Assembly: GCA_002794785.1 (NCBI GenBank)
Contig: NBBA01000001.1
Coordinates: forward strand, 1-64,000
Direction: 5' to 3'
Length of the DNA: 64,000 nucleotides
Source of the DNA: Coniferiporia sulphurascens
Lineage: Eukaryota; Basidiomycota; Agaricomycetes; Hymenochaetales; Hymenochaetaceae
Shown here: in pieces, positions 34,215 through 45,872 of the stretch
Layout: every line of letters starts with the position of its first letter
Numbering within the stretch: position 1 is the first letter of the stretch
Program-made: the position numbers and the translations under genes
The notes under the pieces: generated by a model
What the model saw: the letters and a program-made list of their open reading frames with translations, nothing else
Told to the model about the DNA's origin: nothing
Databases searched by the model: none

Positions 34215-37200
34215 ATGTCCAACGGACAGAAACCCAACACTCATGAGCAAACACGTTTGCAAAAATTATCAGGACTACAAATAATCGCTAACGAACTAAA
34301 AATAACATATACACAGTCATCAACTATTGAAGAACTCAAAGAAAAAATTCAAAAAGCTAAAGATAGCAAAAGGTTAGTTGACTTAATAGTTCAATGTAAC
34401 CTAAGACAAATACCTATTAACAGAACGGAACAACAAATACAAGACCGAATCAACAGGTACAATAACTCTACAAATGACGAAAAATTAAAAATAAAAACTG
34501 ACTATAAAGCCAAATTAACAAATCACGCTAAAGATCTAGGAATATCAGATCAAGGAAAATCATCCGAAATCCAATACCAAATAAGTACATATTTGGGTAT
34601 ATCAGATCCAAATGAAAAAGAACAATTTAAAATTGACAATCCTTATATTAAGCCAGAAAAAGAAGACAATAAAAAAGAAGATGAAGAAAAAAAAGAAGAT
34701 AACAAAGAAGAAAATACCGAAGAATCCAAAAATAACCCATCACGTGAGCCATCAGAACCATCTGATCCTGACGATTCAGATGCTAACGACACCGAGGAAG
34801 ATGAACTGAGTATGGCAACTAAACTTGCGGAACTCCAGAAATTCTTCGATGGAATTGAGAAACTCGATGGGCACAGAAACTACAAACTCTGGAATTACAG
34901 AGTCTGAAGCGCAATCGAGAGTGCAGGTTATGGTAACCTGCTCACTAACTCCCCAGGAACTGGAGAGATTGGTATATCAAGCACTTTATATAACGGCATT
35001 ATGTGCACTATGCCCGACAAAATATTGGCTTATTATCTTAATTTCTCTAAAGATATTCCAGCGCTACTCAAAGTGCTTGACGGATGATATAACATCCAGA
35101 CAACAATTACAAAGGGCTTTAACAAGGCTGCCCTTTTTGATATCAGAGGTCATGTCAGCCATTTTGATGGAATGCTCGATAACCTCAGCAATAAATACAA
35201 GGAACTCATAGCCCAAGGGGTAAAAGTTTCAGAGTTGACATACATATCAGCTATTACGAGGGCAACACCCGAACAATACCAATATGTACTCATGCAGAGT
35301 GAGTTATATATTAAAACAATTAATGAAATGAATCCAGACAAAGATGAAATTGAACTAACCCCTCAATTCCTACTAACGGCACTAAGAAACGCCTTCAAGG
35401 GGTGGCGTAAAAATCATCAGAGGACAGGAGCAGCGGCTAATCACCTGCCCAAGGATGAGCAGACCCACCCCTATTTTAGGGGCCGCGGACACGGTTTTAG
35501 CCGCGGAGTACAGCCATGAGGTCGCGGCTATAGAGGCCGTGGAGGATATATATGAGGACGAGGACAAGGGGGATATTCCCCTAACCAACAATCACACATC
35601 ATTAAGTGCTACAACTGTAATAAGCTAGGGCACTTTAGTCGAGACTGCTGGGCACCTAAAACGGAATGGACGAAGGCAGCTCAGAAGAAGAAAGAGGACG
35701 CGAACAACGAAAAAGGAAAAGGGAAGGAAACGGGTGTGTCAGCGGCACCAACATCGACTGGGGCAAGTGCGGCCCAGGCTAAACATACCGCAGCAGCAGC
35801 AGCAACAAATGTTGCATCGAGCTCTCAAATCGAGTTAAGCCCCATAATAGGCCAAGGCAAAACCGCCTTCATAACCAAAATCAATGACAATGACTTCGAC
35901 ATGGGAGAATTCCCAATTTATTCTTATAATGACTTCCTTGACACTCTAGGAAATCATGACAGCGCAATGGAAGATGTGGATGACAATAATTTAGATGTAA
36001 GCATTAATGCTATAACAACAGAAGAATTCGCTAACAATATTTATTCTTCTATGGATATAATTGATACTGGTGCAATGATACACTTAACACCATATCTAAA
36101 TCAATTACGAAATACTTACAAAACTAATGCAATTACGATAACAGCTGCCAACAAAACAACATTTATGGCAAACATAGTAGGGGATCTTAAGCTTTACATC
36201 CCCAATGGACACTCAGTAAGTGTCATAACATTATCGAACATATACTACAATCCTAAAATGAATATGACATTAGTCTCTCAAGGACTTCTATGTCAAGACG
36301 GCTATGAATTTATTTATAAAGAAAATGAATGTACAATAAAGTATCCTAATGGATCTTTATGCAGAAAAATTAAAAACACAAATGGATTGTATAGTATATT
36401 TAACAACAATGTACAAGTGGCTACAAAAAATGTAACCTTATTTGAACTTCACAAAAAACTTGGACATATAAGCTATGCTTATATAAAATGATTACTAAAA
36501 GAAGATCAAATTACAAACAATAAAATTTCAAATTATGATGAAACCCAATGTAAAATTTGCATAGAAGCAAATATAAAAAGAATGCAAATCCCAAAATTAT
36601 GTATTTCAAAATTAGCAGAAAAATTTGGTGATCACATACATATGGACATATGGGGTCCAGCATCCACACATGCTATAGGAGGATATAAATATCTTCTAAC
36701 ACTTGTAGACAATGCTACAAGATGGATAAAAATGATTTTATTAAAAACAAAAGATGAGGGCTTAAATGCTTATACGACTTGGGCTACAATGCTCAATACT
36801 CAACATAATATAAAGATAAAAATATTACAAAGCGATAACGATACAGTGTTTCTAAGTAAACAATTCACTGAATATTTAGAGAAACATGGAACCATACGAA
36901 AGCTGACTGTTCACAATACACCACAACAAAACAGAGTAGCAGAACGATCACATCAAACGATTCTAAATAATACATGAGTAAATCTGCTACAAGCAAAACT
37001 ATCACCCAGTTTATGGGGAGAAGCTGTAAAATACAGTACTTATGTTTACAATAGAACGCCAAAGAGCACTATTGATTTTAAAACACCATATTTCAAATGA
37101 TATAATGAAAATTACAACATAGACGATTTAAAAGAATTCGGCCAATATTGCATAATACGACAAGAAGACATTAACAAATTACAACCAAAAGGAATTTATG

Positions 37201-39059
37201 CACAATGGCTAGGATTTGATGAAGAAAGCAAAGGTCATAGAACCTATCACAACAGAAAAATTACAGTCGAACGAAATCTACAATTTTTAGATTCTCCACC
37301 ATCTAAAATTGAAGGGGAGAATATAACAGAAAAATATAACAAACAAATACAAGAATTAACAAAAGAAAGACCATCAAGAACAATAAAACCAACAAAACGA
37401 TCACTAGGTCTTAACTTTGACAAACAAAATACAGTTGCCTATCTTACTGAATTCAATCAATTCAATACAGAATTAATAGGCGATCCAAATTCATATCAAC
37501 AAGCGATCAATAGAATTGACGCAAATCAGTGGATCTCGGCAATGGAAGAAGAAATAAAAACATTAATCGAGAGATCTACATGGTCAATCATCGATCCACC
37601 AAAAGATATAAACATAATCAGAACAAGATTTGTATATAAAACAAAAAGATTCGCAAACAGAGAAATCAAACGTTACAAAGCAAGATTAGTAGTTCAAGGA
37701 TTTGCCCAGAAAGAGGGTATAGACTACTATTCAAACGATACATTCGCTCCAGTGGCAAGATTAGCCACAGTAAGAACTATATTAAGTTGGAGCGCAACAA
37801 ACAATTACGAAATTCACCAAATCGATATAAAATCAGCTTACTTATATGGTGAATTAGAAAAAGACGAAAACATATACATAAAACCACCACCAGGAAATCT
37901 AATTGAAACTAAACCTGGACAAGTTTTAAAATTAAATAAAGCCTTATACGGATTGAAACAAGCAGGCAGACGATGGTATAAAAAATTATCAGAAATATTA
38001 ATAGGAATAGGACTAACACAAGCAGTCCAAGACAATGCAGTATTCCTAAGAAAAGTAAAAGGAAAAACAATTTTAGTACTTTTCATTCATGTTGACGACA
38101 TAACAATATGTGGCTTAAATTTATTAATAATAAAAGCCTTTAAAGACGAAATAGGAAAACATGTAAAATTTACTGACGGAAACGATATACATTGGTTACT
38201 CAGAATTGAAATTGAAAGAAACCGAGAAGAAAGAATTATAAAACTAAGACAAAAGAATTATATTGATAATATAATTGAAAAATATAAATTAAAAGACGCT
38301 GCAACAGTACGAACACCAATGACACCAGGACAAGTGTTAAAATCACTTGAAAATCCAACTAATGAAGAATTAAAATTCATGCAACAAATACCATATATGA
38401 ATATGGTTGGAGCATTACGATATGCAGCAGACTGTACAAGACCTGATATATCATTCGCAACAGGTCAATTTGCTAGGCATTTGAATAAACCTAGTATCGA
38501 ACATTACAATGCAGTAAAACACTGCTTTAAATATTTGAAAGGAACAAATGATTATTGGTTAATACTTGGAGGTAAAGAACCAATCGAGTTAATTGGATAT
38601 ACCGATGCTGACAGAATGACACAAGAAGGACATAAAGCAATATCCGGATATATATTCCAAATAGGAAACACAATGATGTCATGGTCAAGTAAAAAACAAG
38701 AATTAGTGTCATTATCAGTATGTGAAGCTGAATTACAAGCTTTAACTCGTGGAGTAAAAGAAGCTATATGGCTAAGAAGACTGGTTGAAGAGGTACTGCA
38801 GACCTTGGATACACCTACGAAAATATTATGTGATAATCAAGCAGCCATAACCATAGTAAACTCAACTGAACAAAAATATATGCAATGAACAAAGCATATT
38901 GATATACGAAAAGATTTCTTATGAGATTACATTGAAAATGAAACCATATCAGTTTCATATATTCCAACTGGACAGCAAAAGGCTGATATTATGATGAAAG
39001 CGCTAATGATAGAATTAATCAAACGTTTTACAAGTCTACTCCGCCTAGTAAAAGTTTGA
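34215..39059 (+). pseudogene. gag-pol: Copia gag-pol, one frame interrupted only by TGA codons
   Basis: One continuous frame of 1,615 codons from ATG 34215 to a TGA at 39057-39059. Gag has a coiled, Lys/Glu-rich N-terminus, an RG-rich box near 35.5 kb and a CCHC knuckle (CYNCNKLGHFSRDC, near 35.61 kb). Protease DTGAMIHL is near 36.07 kb; integrase has HMDIWGPAS and a QSDNDTVF block. RT starts with RYKARLVVQGF and has HVDDITICG near 38.09 kb; RNase H ends with the TKHIDIR motif. Nine internal TGA codons (34905, 35085, 35517, 35553, 36489, 36975, 37098, 38886, 38922) are the only breaks: no TAA, TAG or frameshift. Most sit where Arg is expected (RG box, before TKHID), pointing to CGA-to-TGA change. 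Inactive without readthrough. Confidence 0.9.
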
Positions 39060-39066
39060 AGGGGAG

Positions 39067-39322
39067 TATTAAATAAATATAATGAACAAACTAAATATAA
39101 AGGTGGTCATATGAACATCCATCTTACTAAGTAAACGATAACACAATGATAACGCCATACGATAGGAGCTATGATAGTTATAGTATACATAGCCCACAGT
39201 AGATGTATATAAGGAGAGCTGGTCTCTACCATGAAATACATTGGTTTACACTGATAACCCACCTTTGCCTCAACCTCACCACTGCACCTCATCGTCTACC
39301 ACAATGTGCATAGATTTTAAGA
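39067..39322 (+). repeat. Copia 3' LTR
   Basis: 256 bp, directly after the gaaggggag polypurine tract. Differs from the 5' LTR at five CpG sites only. Confidence 0.95.
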
Positions 39323-39872
39323 ACAAGTGATAACAGATTCACAATAATACTAGTTAGTTTAGGGCAGGCTTAGTACCCTTCACTCACTAGAGTGTTAGAG
39401 CTGATGATGGTGGTAATAGACAAGAGTGAATTAAACTGCTTTTTACCACAATTTTACATTGGGCTTTTATACCCTACATGTTGTAGTCTATTTACTACAT
39501 TCTGGTATGTACCACTACATACTACTATGTGTTTGTAAGTCATAGGAATGTTCCAGTACAATCCTGTACATGCTATTTACTATCCTTAGCTTCCTATGAG
39601 TCAGTTACATATTCCAGTATGTTCTACAGCCTACCATGCTATCTTTATCCTTACTAGAACCTTCCCCTAGTTTCCATTGAGTCATAAAGCATAATACCTA
39701 AGGTAACCAGTCTTGGATACTACCTTTACCTAAATGCTTCTACTAGTTTTCTAATTGGTTCTCTTGTGCAATGCGTTATTTGTGGCTCCCATCAATTACA
39801 TCTTCAATTGATCATCATGCTTCCATCAGCTATTCTTAGCTGAATGCTTAGATATACTTGTGTGGCTCAGCA

Positions 39873-40661
39873 TGTTACATTTTTCCTTACTTTTCCCTTA
39901 CTGTGCTGACTCACTCCCTCTTCATCATCACCAGTCAGCACAACTCCCCCATTTCTCTCTATTACTCATCCTTATTCGCCTCACACCATAAGACACCATG
40001 ATGACACCACATCACATCACCATGACATGCTTTGCTTACTGATTGCCTTACTTGTATTACCAAGACATTCCTTGGGTTTCCATGACCTTCCATAGCCATG
40101 TAAACGACCTTACACAAGATGCTACAGTAGCAAACACATAGAGTAGCATATAAGCATGTAACGTAGATCGCACAAGCCCTAAGCTTGTGCTCTTTGTTCA
40201 TACAAGCCCATTATCTGCTACCACCAGTCTACTGTGTGCCTCAGGCCACTAGTTGCTTCGTCATAACCCGACTTCGCTAAAGAAGCATACTGCGTCCACA
40301 TTGTCGATCAGGAAGCCCCACTGACGATCATCTTCGACTTACGACATCTAGGAAGCCCCGTTGCTGTAACTACCAGTCCCGACAATCAGGAAGCCCCGAC
40401 GTCGATCCCCATGTAACCGTCGAGCTTAACAAGCCCATTATATGTGCCTCAGTGCCCTCTGTGTGCTCTACCTCATCATCTGGCACTTCATTGTAACCCA
40501 ACTCCTCTAAAGAAGACACCACGTACTCTATCGACAATCAGGAAGCCCCACCACCAATCACATTCGACTTACAACATCTAGGAAGCCCTGTTGTCATAAC
40601 CATCAGCCTCAACAATCAGGAAGCCCCGACATCGATCACCGCATAACCATTGAGCTTAACA
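39873..40661 (+). mobile_element. LTR-B plus partial second LTR-B in tandem
   Basis: A complete LTR-B (39873-40431) is followed directly by a second R/U5 segment (40432-40661) of a different LTR-B subtype. The whole block is flanked by one target duplication, cagca (39868-39872 and 40662-40666). The insertion is within element X copy B. Confidence 0.85.
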
Positions 40662-40742
40662 CAGCATTTATGCTAGCCTTCTGAATCTTATCTTGTTGTG
40701 GCTTGTTACTTATTACTGTGGACTAAGATTGAGTCATTCCAC

Positions 40743-41378
40743 CTATAGATTAATGATATCAGTGAAAGGGGTTTGCTCTGGTGTCCTATCGTCTATTAGC
40801 ATAAAGAGCTCTTCAGGCCCTGCATTCATAAGGTTTACAATTCTATTGTAACCTGTCATGACTTGATATGATGGTTCCTCATTCATCCAGTGCATTAGGA
40901 GTTCTCTGTCCATGTTCATCATCTGAGGTGTTCCTTCTTCTCTTTGATCTACTGTTGTATTTCCTTTGGCTACAAAGTTGTTCATGTATGTGAACATTTG
41001 TTCTCATAATTGCTTATTGATATTGTGAACTATTTGGTTGGCGTTCTTAGCATAATCTGTTTGTGCTATCACTGTTCATTGATAACATAAGTTATTATGT
41101 GGCCGATTACATATCCTAGTTCTGATGTAAGCATTGATTACCCACTTGTTTAATTGGTAAGAGAACATCATGGCTTTGTGTTTGATTACAATTTCTTGTT
41201 TGTCCATTACTGGTATTTCCCTTGTAGTGTGATTGAATATGATTTGACAGTTATCATATCCCATGTTTGTGCCTATTGTTGCACATGCTATGTCAAATAC
41301 TTTCCAGCTAATTAGATTTGCATCTTTACATTGCTGACACATTCCCTGAGTATCTATTACATTTATGGGTCTCTCCAT
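40743..41378 (-). pseudogene. Element X ORF, copy B (two in-frame TGA)
   Basis: 212-codon frame homologous to the copy A ORF: MERPINVIDTQGMCQQCKDA at the start (CxxC kept), MGYDNCQIIFNHTTRE in the middle, and ELFMLIDDRTPEQTPF near the end. TGA codons are at 41076-41078, where copy A has AGG (Arg), and at 41004-41006, where copy A also has TGA and copy C has a Cys codon. The similarity to copy A runs the full length. Same unknown family, same CpG-type damage. Confidence 0.65.
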
Positions 41379-41434
41379 GTCGATCTTGCTAATCCATCGA
41401 TCCAGTGATCATGATTTTCATCAATTTACTAACA

Positions 41435-42268
41435 GGGAGAGTCAGGGAGTATGTGGAAGGATTGTGTTTTGGGTTGCATCCTCCAGCTGCCAGTCCCAGA
41501 AGGTGGTGGACCCCTGCCAGGAGGACAAGAGCTTCTGGTGCTCCATTGCTATCCAGTCCACTGGAAGGGCTTCAGCATAGAGCTCATCCATGAAGTCTGG
41601 CAGGGACAGGGAATTGAGTCAGTGATAGTCATTGACATACCATTCCCAGAATTGGGGATCCACCAACCCTCCAGCTACCATTGTGACAATCTTATCATCT
41701 CCCACCAATTTTGCCATCTGGTATGAGAGGGCTGCTCCCTGCCATTGGCGAAGGGTCCAGATGCTTGGATCATCCAGGGTGAGTATGGGGCACTTGGTAG
41801 GACCTGCCCATTCAACCACTAGAGTCCACCCAGAGGTCCAGACAAGTGAGGTCATGGCTATTGAGATGGCCTTGTTTTCTGACACTGTGGAGTGGTCTGA
41901 GGCAGAGGATTGAGTAGATGGGCTGGAGAGTCTAGAATCAGAGCTGGAGAGTGGTGGGAGTGTTGGGGAGCTAAATATAGACTCCGGAGGTACTGGTTGG
42001 GCACTGGAAGTGGTGGACTTGCACCACTGGTACAGGCTGTCACAGGCTTGGGTTAATGGGCATGGTCTGGGAATTTTGTAACTGGGATTTTAACCAGGGG
42101 GTTGACCTGATCAAAGGTGGCTGGGCTGGACTGGAATCATCAGGATCACTTTGAATTGCAAAGCCTGAGAAGCTGGGAAGGCCTGTTAGGCACTGGGATG
42201 CCATACAAGCTCAGTGGGTCCAGGGATTGTTCAATCAGTGGGATCAGAGGGTGGGGCCCATCAGAGTA
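41435..42268 (-). pseudogene. gag: Gag-like fragment of another gypsy family
   Basis: The minus strand of 41430-41890 encodes a typical basidiomycete gypsy gag stretch: ALSYQMAKLVGDDKIVTMVAGG, then WYVNDYH, SLPDFMDELYAEALPVDW and TTFWDWQLEDATQNTIL. It differs from the gag at 30.3-31.6 kb. A stop interrupts it after YVNDYH. The upstream part to 42268 is Pro/Ser-rich and may be its N-terminus. No LTRs of its own are seen; element X copy B borders it at 41434 and LTR-D at 42274. Confidence 0.6.
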
Positions 42269-42467
42269 GTGTGTGTTACAAATTTCCTTTACTCATCACC
42301 TTTATCAGCATTAGTCATCTTCACTGACTGATCTATCTTGTACACTGACTGATCCTAACCTCCCGATCAGTCAGACTCTTCTATCAGTTTCCATTTCTTT
42401 CCATGCTGACTGACCCTTGTCTTTGCTCAGTCAGCCTTCCACCTTGTTCCATAGGTTTCTATGCATG

Positions 42468-43760
42468 TGTTATGTTTTTCTTTATTTTTCCCTTATTGTG
42501 CTGACTCACTTCCTATTTGTCATCACCAGTCAGTGCAACTCCCCCATTTATCTTCATTACTCACCCTCATTTGCATTACACAATAAGATGCCATGATGAT
42601 GCCATATTGCACCATCATGACATGCTTGTTAAGCTCAACGGTTACGCAGTGATCGACGTCGGGGCTTCCTGATCGTCGGAACTGATGGTACGGCAACGGG
42701 GCTTCCTAGATGTCGTAAGTCGAGGGATAATCGTCGATGGGGCTTCCTGATCGGCGATGTGGACGCGGTAGGCTTCTATAGTGAGTCGGGTTACGACAAA
42801 GTGACTAATGGCCAAGTGGCACACAGTAGACTGGTGGTAGCAGATAATGGGCTTGTATGAACAAAGAGCACAAGCTTAGGGCTTGTGCTACTGAAGTTAC
42901 ATGCTTATATGCTACTCTATGTGTTTGCTACTGTAGCGACTTGGTTAGGTATGTTTTACCAGACTATGGAAGGTCATGGAAACTCAAGGAAGGCCTTGGT
43001 AATACAAGTACGGTGATCAGTAAGCAAAGCACGTCATGATGGTGCAATAAGGCATCATCATGGCGTCTTATGGTGCGAGGCTAATAAGGATGAGTAAGAC
43101 AGAGAAATGGGGGAGTTGCGCTGACTGATGATGACGAAGGGGAAATGAGTCAGCGCATAAGGGAAAGTAAAGGAAAATTGTAACAATGCTCTGCTTACTG
43201 ATTGCCTTACTTGTATTACCAAGACCTTCCTTGGGTTTCCATGACCTTCCATAGCCATGTAAACTACCCCACACAGGCCACTGCAGTAGTAAACACATAG
43301 AGTAGCATATAAGCATGTAACATAGATTGCACAAGCCCTAAGCTTGTGCTCTTTGTTCATACAAGCCCATTATATGCACCTCAGTCCCCTCTGTGTGCTC
43401 TACCTCATCATCTGGCACTTCGTCGTAACCTGACTCCTCTAAAGAAGACACTGCGTACCCTTCTCGCTGATCAGGAAGCCCCATTGTCAATCCACCTTGC
43501 CTTACAACATCTAGGAAGCCCCATTGCCGTAGCCACCAGCCTCGATGATCAGGAAGCCCCGATGTCGATCACCATGTAACCATTGAGCTTAACAATAACC
43601 CAACTCCTCTAAAAGGACAACAAGTACCTTCTCGACAATCAGGAAGCCCCACCATTGATCCACTTTGTTACCGGCATCAGGAAGCCCCATTGCTGTCACT
43701 CTCAGCCTCGACAATCAGGAAGCCCCAACGTTGATCACTGTGTAACCATTGAGCTTAACA
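42468..43760 (+). mobile_element. LTR-B with extra partial U5, nested in LTR-D
   Basis: LTR-B from tgttatgttttt (42468) to 43594, followed by a partial duplicate U5 (43595-43760). Both lie within one target duplication, gcatg (42463-42467 and 43761-43765). It is itself split by a minus-strand LTR-B. Confidence 0.85.
42627..43185 (-). mobile_element. LTR-B nested inside another LTR-B
   Basis: 559 bp, opposite in orientation to its host LTR-B, with a perfect target duplication atgct (42622-42626 and 43186-43190). It is the third level of nesting here: LTR-B in LTR-B in LTR-D. Confidence 0.95.
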
Positions 43761-44195
43761 GCATGTATATAAGGACTCACTTTCAGAGCACTAAGCCTTA
43801 AGCTTGTGCTCTTTGTTCAATAGAGCCTACTCATCTACTATCTCCTCTGTGAGATATTAAGTCACCAGTCACTAAGTCTACCAGTCTACTAGTCCTTGGG
43901 GAAACCCTTGCTCAATTATTGTCTCATCTCTACCTCATTTCCACTTGGTCGATCCTCATTGATCGCTTATTAAGCCTTACCTAATCAGTAGGCTTAACAG
44001 TGTGTAGGGCTTCGGACTTGGTTCCCTGGCACATACAACAGTGTAGAAATGCCCTGTCAATTTCAAAAAAAAAGTGGAAGCCAACCAGGAGTTGGCAACA
44101 CTAAAGTTCTGTTAGGAATTGATGTATAAGCTTGCTTACAAGCTTAGACAATGATACCAGCAACTACCAATACAGGAAGGGACTCCCACAGATAC

Positions 44196-44290
44196 TGTCA
44201 GGAATCCCCTCATTTTTCCGATCATTTTCCATATTTTTACTTATTTTTCCCATCATTATTCATCAACTTACTGCATTAGGATTCCTGACA
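44196..44290 (+). repeat. 95-bp block with 12-bp inverted ends
   Basis: Starts TGTCAGGAATCC and ends GGATTCCTGACA. A reverse-complement copy is at 47526-47620, and about 90 bp beyond its inner side is also shared. It may be a small MITE-like insert or the end of an LTR; the flanks show no clear target duplication. Confidence 0.7.
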
Positions 44291-44437
44291 TATGCACACA
44301 TGATCAGCAGTCACATGGTAGTTGGTATATAGTCACATGACACAGTGCACTGACTGATACTATACAGTAGCACTGCTTCAGTTCCCATGGTGGGCTGTGA
44401 GCTTATAAACCCGACCTTTTCACTGTAGCAAGGTTTC

Positions 44438-44999
44438 TGTTAAGCTCAGCTAGATGTGGGAGATCAACAACAGGGCTTCCTGATGTCAGTTAACTGAGTG
44501 GTCGGCATTGGTGCTTCCTGATGCCGTTAATGAGGTTGATTGATGAAGGGGCTTCCTGATCGATGATGATACGTGGTGTCTTCTTTGGTATTGTCAGTTT
44601 ACGACACAGAGGCGGCTTGACTGGTTAAAGCACACAGTAGGTGGTGAGGCACATATAGTGGGCTTGTATGAACAAAGAGCACAAGCTTAGGGCTTGTGCT
44701 TATCAACTTTACAGGCTTTTATACTACTCAGTGTGTTTACTCCTGTTAGTGGGTGGTCTGGGATGGTTTACATGACTATGGAAGGTCATGGAACAACATA
44801 GAACTATCAGTAAGCAGATGGTGTTCATGATGATGCAATAAGGCATCATCATGGTGTAATAGAGTGGGGGTGAGTAAGGATGACACAATAAGGCATCATC
44901 ATGGTGCAATATAGAGAGATGGGGGAGTTACGCTGACTGGTGATGACAAAGAGGAGGTGAGTCAGCATAAAAAAGGGAAAACAAAGTAAAAATGTAACA
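44438..44999 (-). mobile_element. LTR-B nested in element X copy C
   Basis: 562 bp, a diverged LTR-B, with a perfect target duplication gtttc (44433-44437 and 45000-45004). It lies between the 5' TATA-containing module and the ORF. Confidence 0.9.
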
Positions 45000-45206
45000 G
45001 TTTCCCACTTTTGACCTCTTGTGGATTCCTTGCAGGTGAGTGTAGTAGATAGTGATTAGGGTACTGAATATTGACTTGTGGATTCCTTGCAGTTGCAAGC
45101 ACTCTATTGGTGGTTCAAAGCTTGCAGGTCTTGAGCTTATATTGATTACTTGATCTCATCATTTGCACTGCAAGTTGTGACAGATACCATCCAGTGATCA
45201 TTCAAC

Positions 45207-45872
45207 ATGGGGACAGAAGTAACTAGAAAACCAGGACTTCTTGGGAACATCAGGCCAATCACAATGCTCAACCAACCACTAAAGACTCTTGATACATCAA
45301 GACTCTGCCACCAATGCCAGACTGCATACAATCAATCATGGGAAGCATTTAATATGGTAATGACTGAATGCTTTTATATGGCAGGGTACACCAACTGCCA
45401 GATAACTACAGATCATGCTGTAGACCCTATAGGCAATGGCATGGAGGTCAGGGTAACACATACAACACAAATGTACATCTTTGATGTACAGGAGTTTTTG
45501 CACAATGTCCATGTCCAGATGATAGTGAACCCACACATACATGACAAGGAATGTGAACTATGAGTGGTATCAGGATCATTCCCATACAGGACATTGCAGG
45601 ACAACACATTCATAGCTAACGCTCACCGATTATGTGCAAAGGTAATCACCCTCTTCAAGAATCTATCAGCAAAGGGATCAATGACTGCCAATCAGCAGAT
45701 CCACAATGTTAATCTTTACATGATAACACTATGGTTATCAAATGGATCACCACTGGCAGCACCTCCAGGATACATGAGATGTATCACTAGGATAAACCAC
45801 ATTAATGAACCACCAGATAACATGATTGATGACAGGACACTGACTGGAAGGTACCCACCTATGGACCTTTAG
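45207..45872 (+). pseudogene. Element X ORF, copy C (one in-frame TGA)
   Basis: 222-codon frame, the most diverged and least damaged of the three. It starts MGTEVTRKPGLLGNIRP and has the CxxC segment TLDTSRLCHQCQTAYNQSW, the block MAGYTNCQITTDHAV, and ends NMIDDRTLTGRYPPMDL. The single TGA (45561-45563) is at the position where copy A has AGG (Arg) and copy B also has TGA. At a second site where A and B have TGA, this copy has Cys, again one step from an Arg CGN codon. The protein is kept across clearly diverged copies, which suggests past selection; no known family recognised. Confidence 0.65.

Larger units (their letters stand above)
33890..39322 (+). mobile_element. Full-length Ty1/copia retrotransposon
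   Basis: A 5,433-bp element with 256-bp LTRs (33890-34145 and 39067-39322) and a perfect target duplication acaag (33885-33889 and 39323-39327). The matching uninserted sequence is in copy A of element X near 21.54 kb (ggttaggaacaagtg). The LTRs differ at five sites, all CpG to TpG/CpA. The order is LTR, primer site, gag, protease, integrase, RT, RNase H, polypurine tract (gaaggggag, 39058-39066), LTR. It is AT-rich compared with the host genes. Confidence 0.97.
33853..41434 (-). mobile_element. Element X copy B, host of the copia and an LTR-B insertion
   Basis: Minus-oriented copy with the same ends as copy A (TGTTAG...CTAACA). Removing the copia (33890-39322 plus its duplication) and the LTR-B complex (39873-40661 plus its duplication) leaves about 1,350 bp. 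It has the same TATA position (gggtataaaa on the minus strand near 39.46-39.47 kb) and the same ORF. The outer flanks (ccaac/gggag) show no target duplication. Copy A gives the empty-site allele for both insertions. Confidence 0.8.
42274..43999 (+). mobile_element. Solo LTR-D with nested LTR-B insertions
   Basis: LTR-D, tgttacaaatttcc to aggcttaaca, with a perfect target duplication gtgtg (42269-42273 and 44000-44004). It is split by an LTR-B block at 42468-43760. Without that it is about 430 bp, close to the copy at 24896-25313. TATA (gtatataagg) follows the insertion, and AAGCTTGTGCT follows 32 nt later. Confidence 0.9.

Noticed and set aside
34215..39059. TGA read as Trp (mitochondrial code), or a mitochondrial origin of the island
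   Set aside because: Most TGA sites fit Arg, TGG is used normally, the element has nuclear LTR and target-site structure, and the LTR differences show CpG decay.
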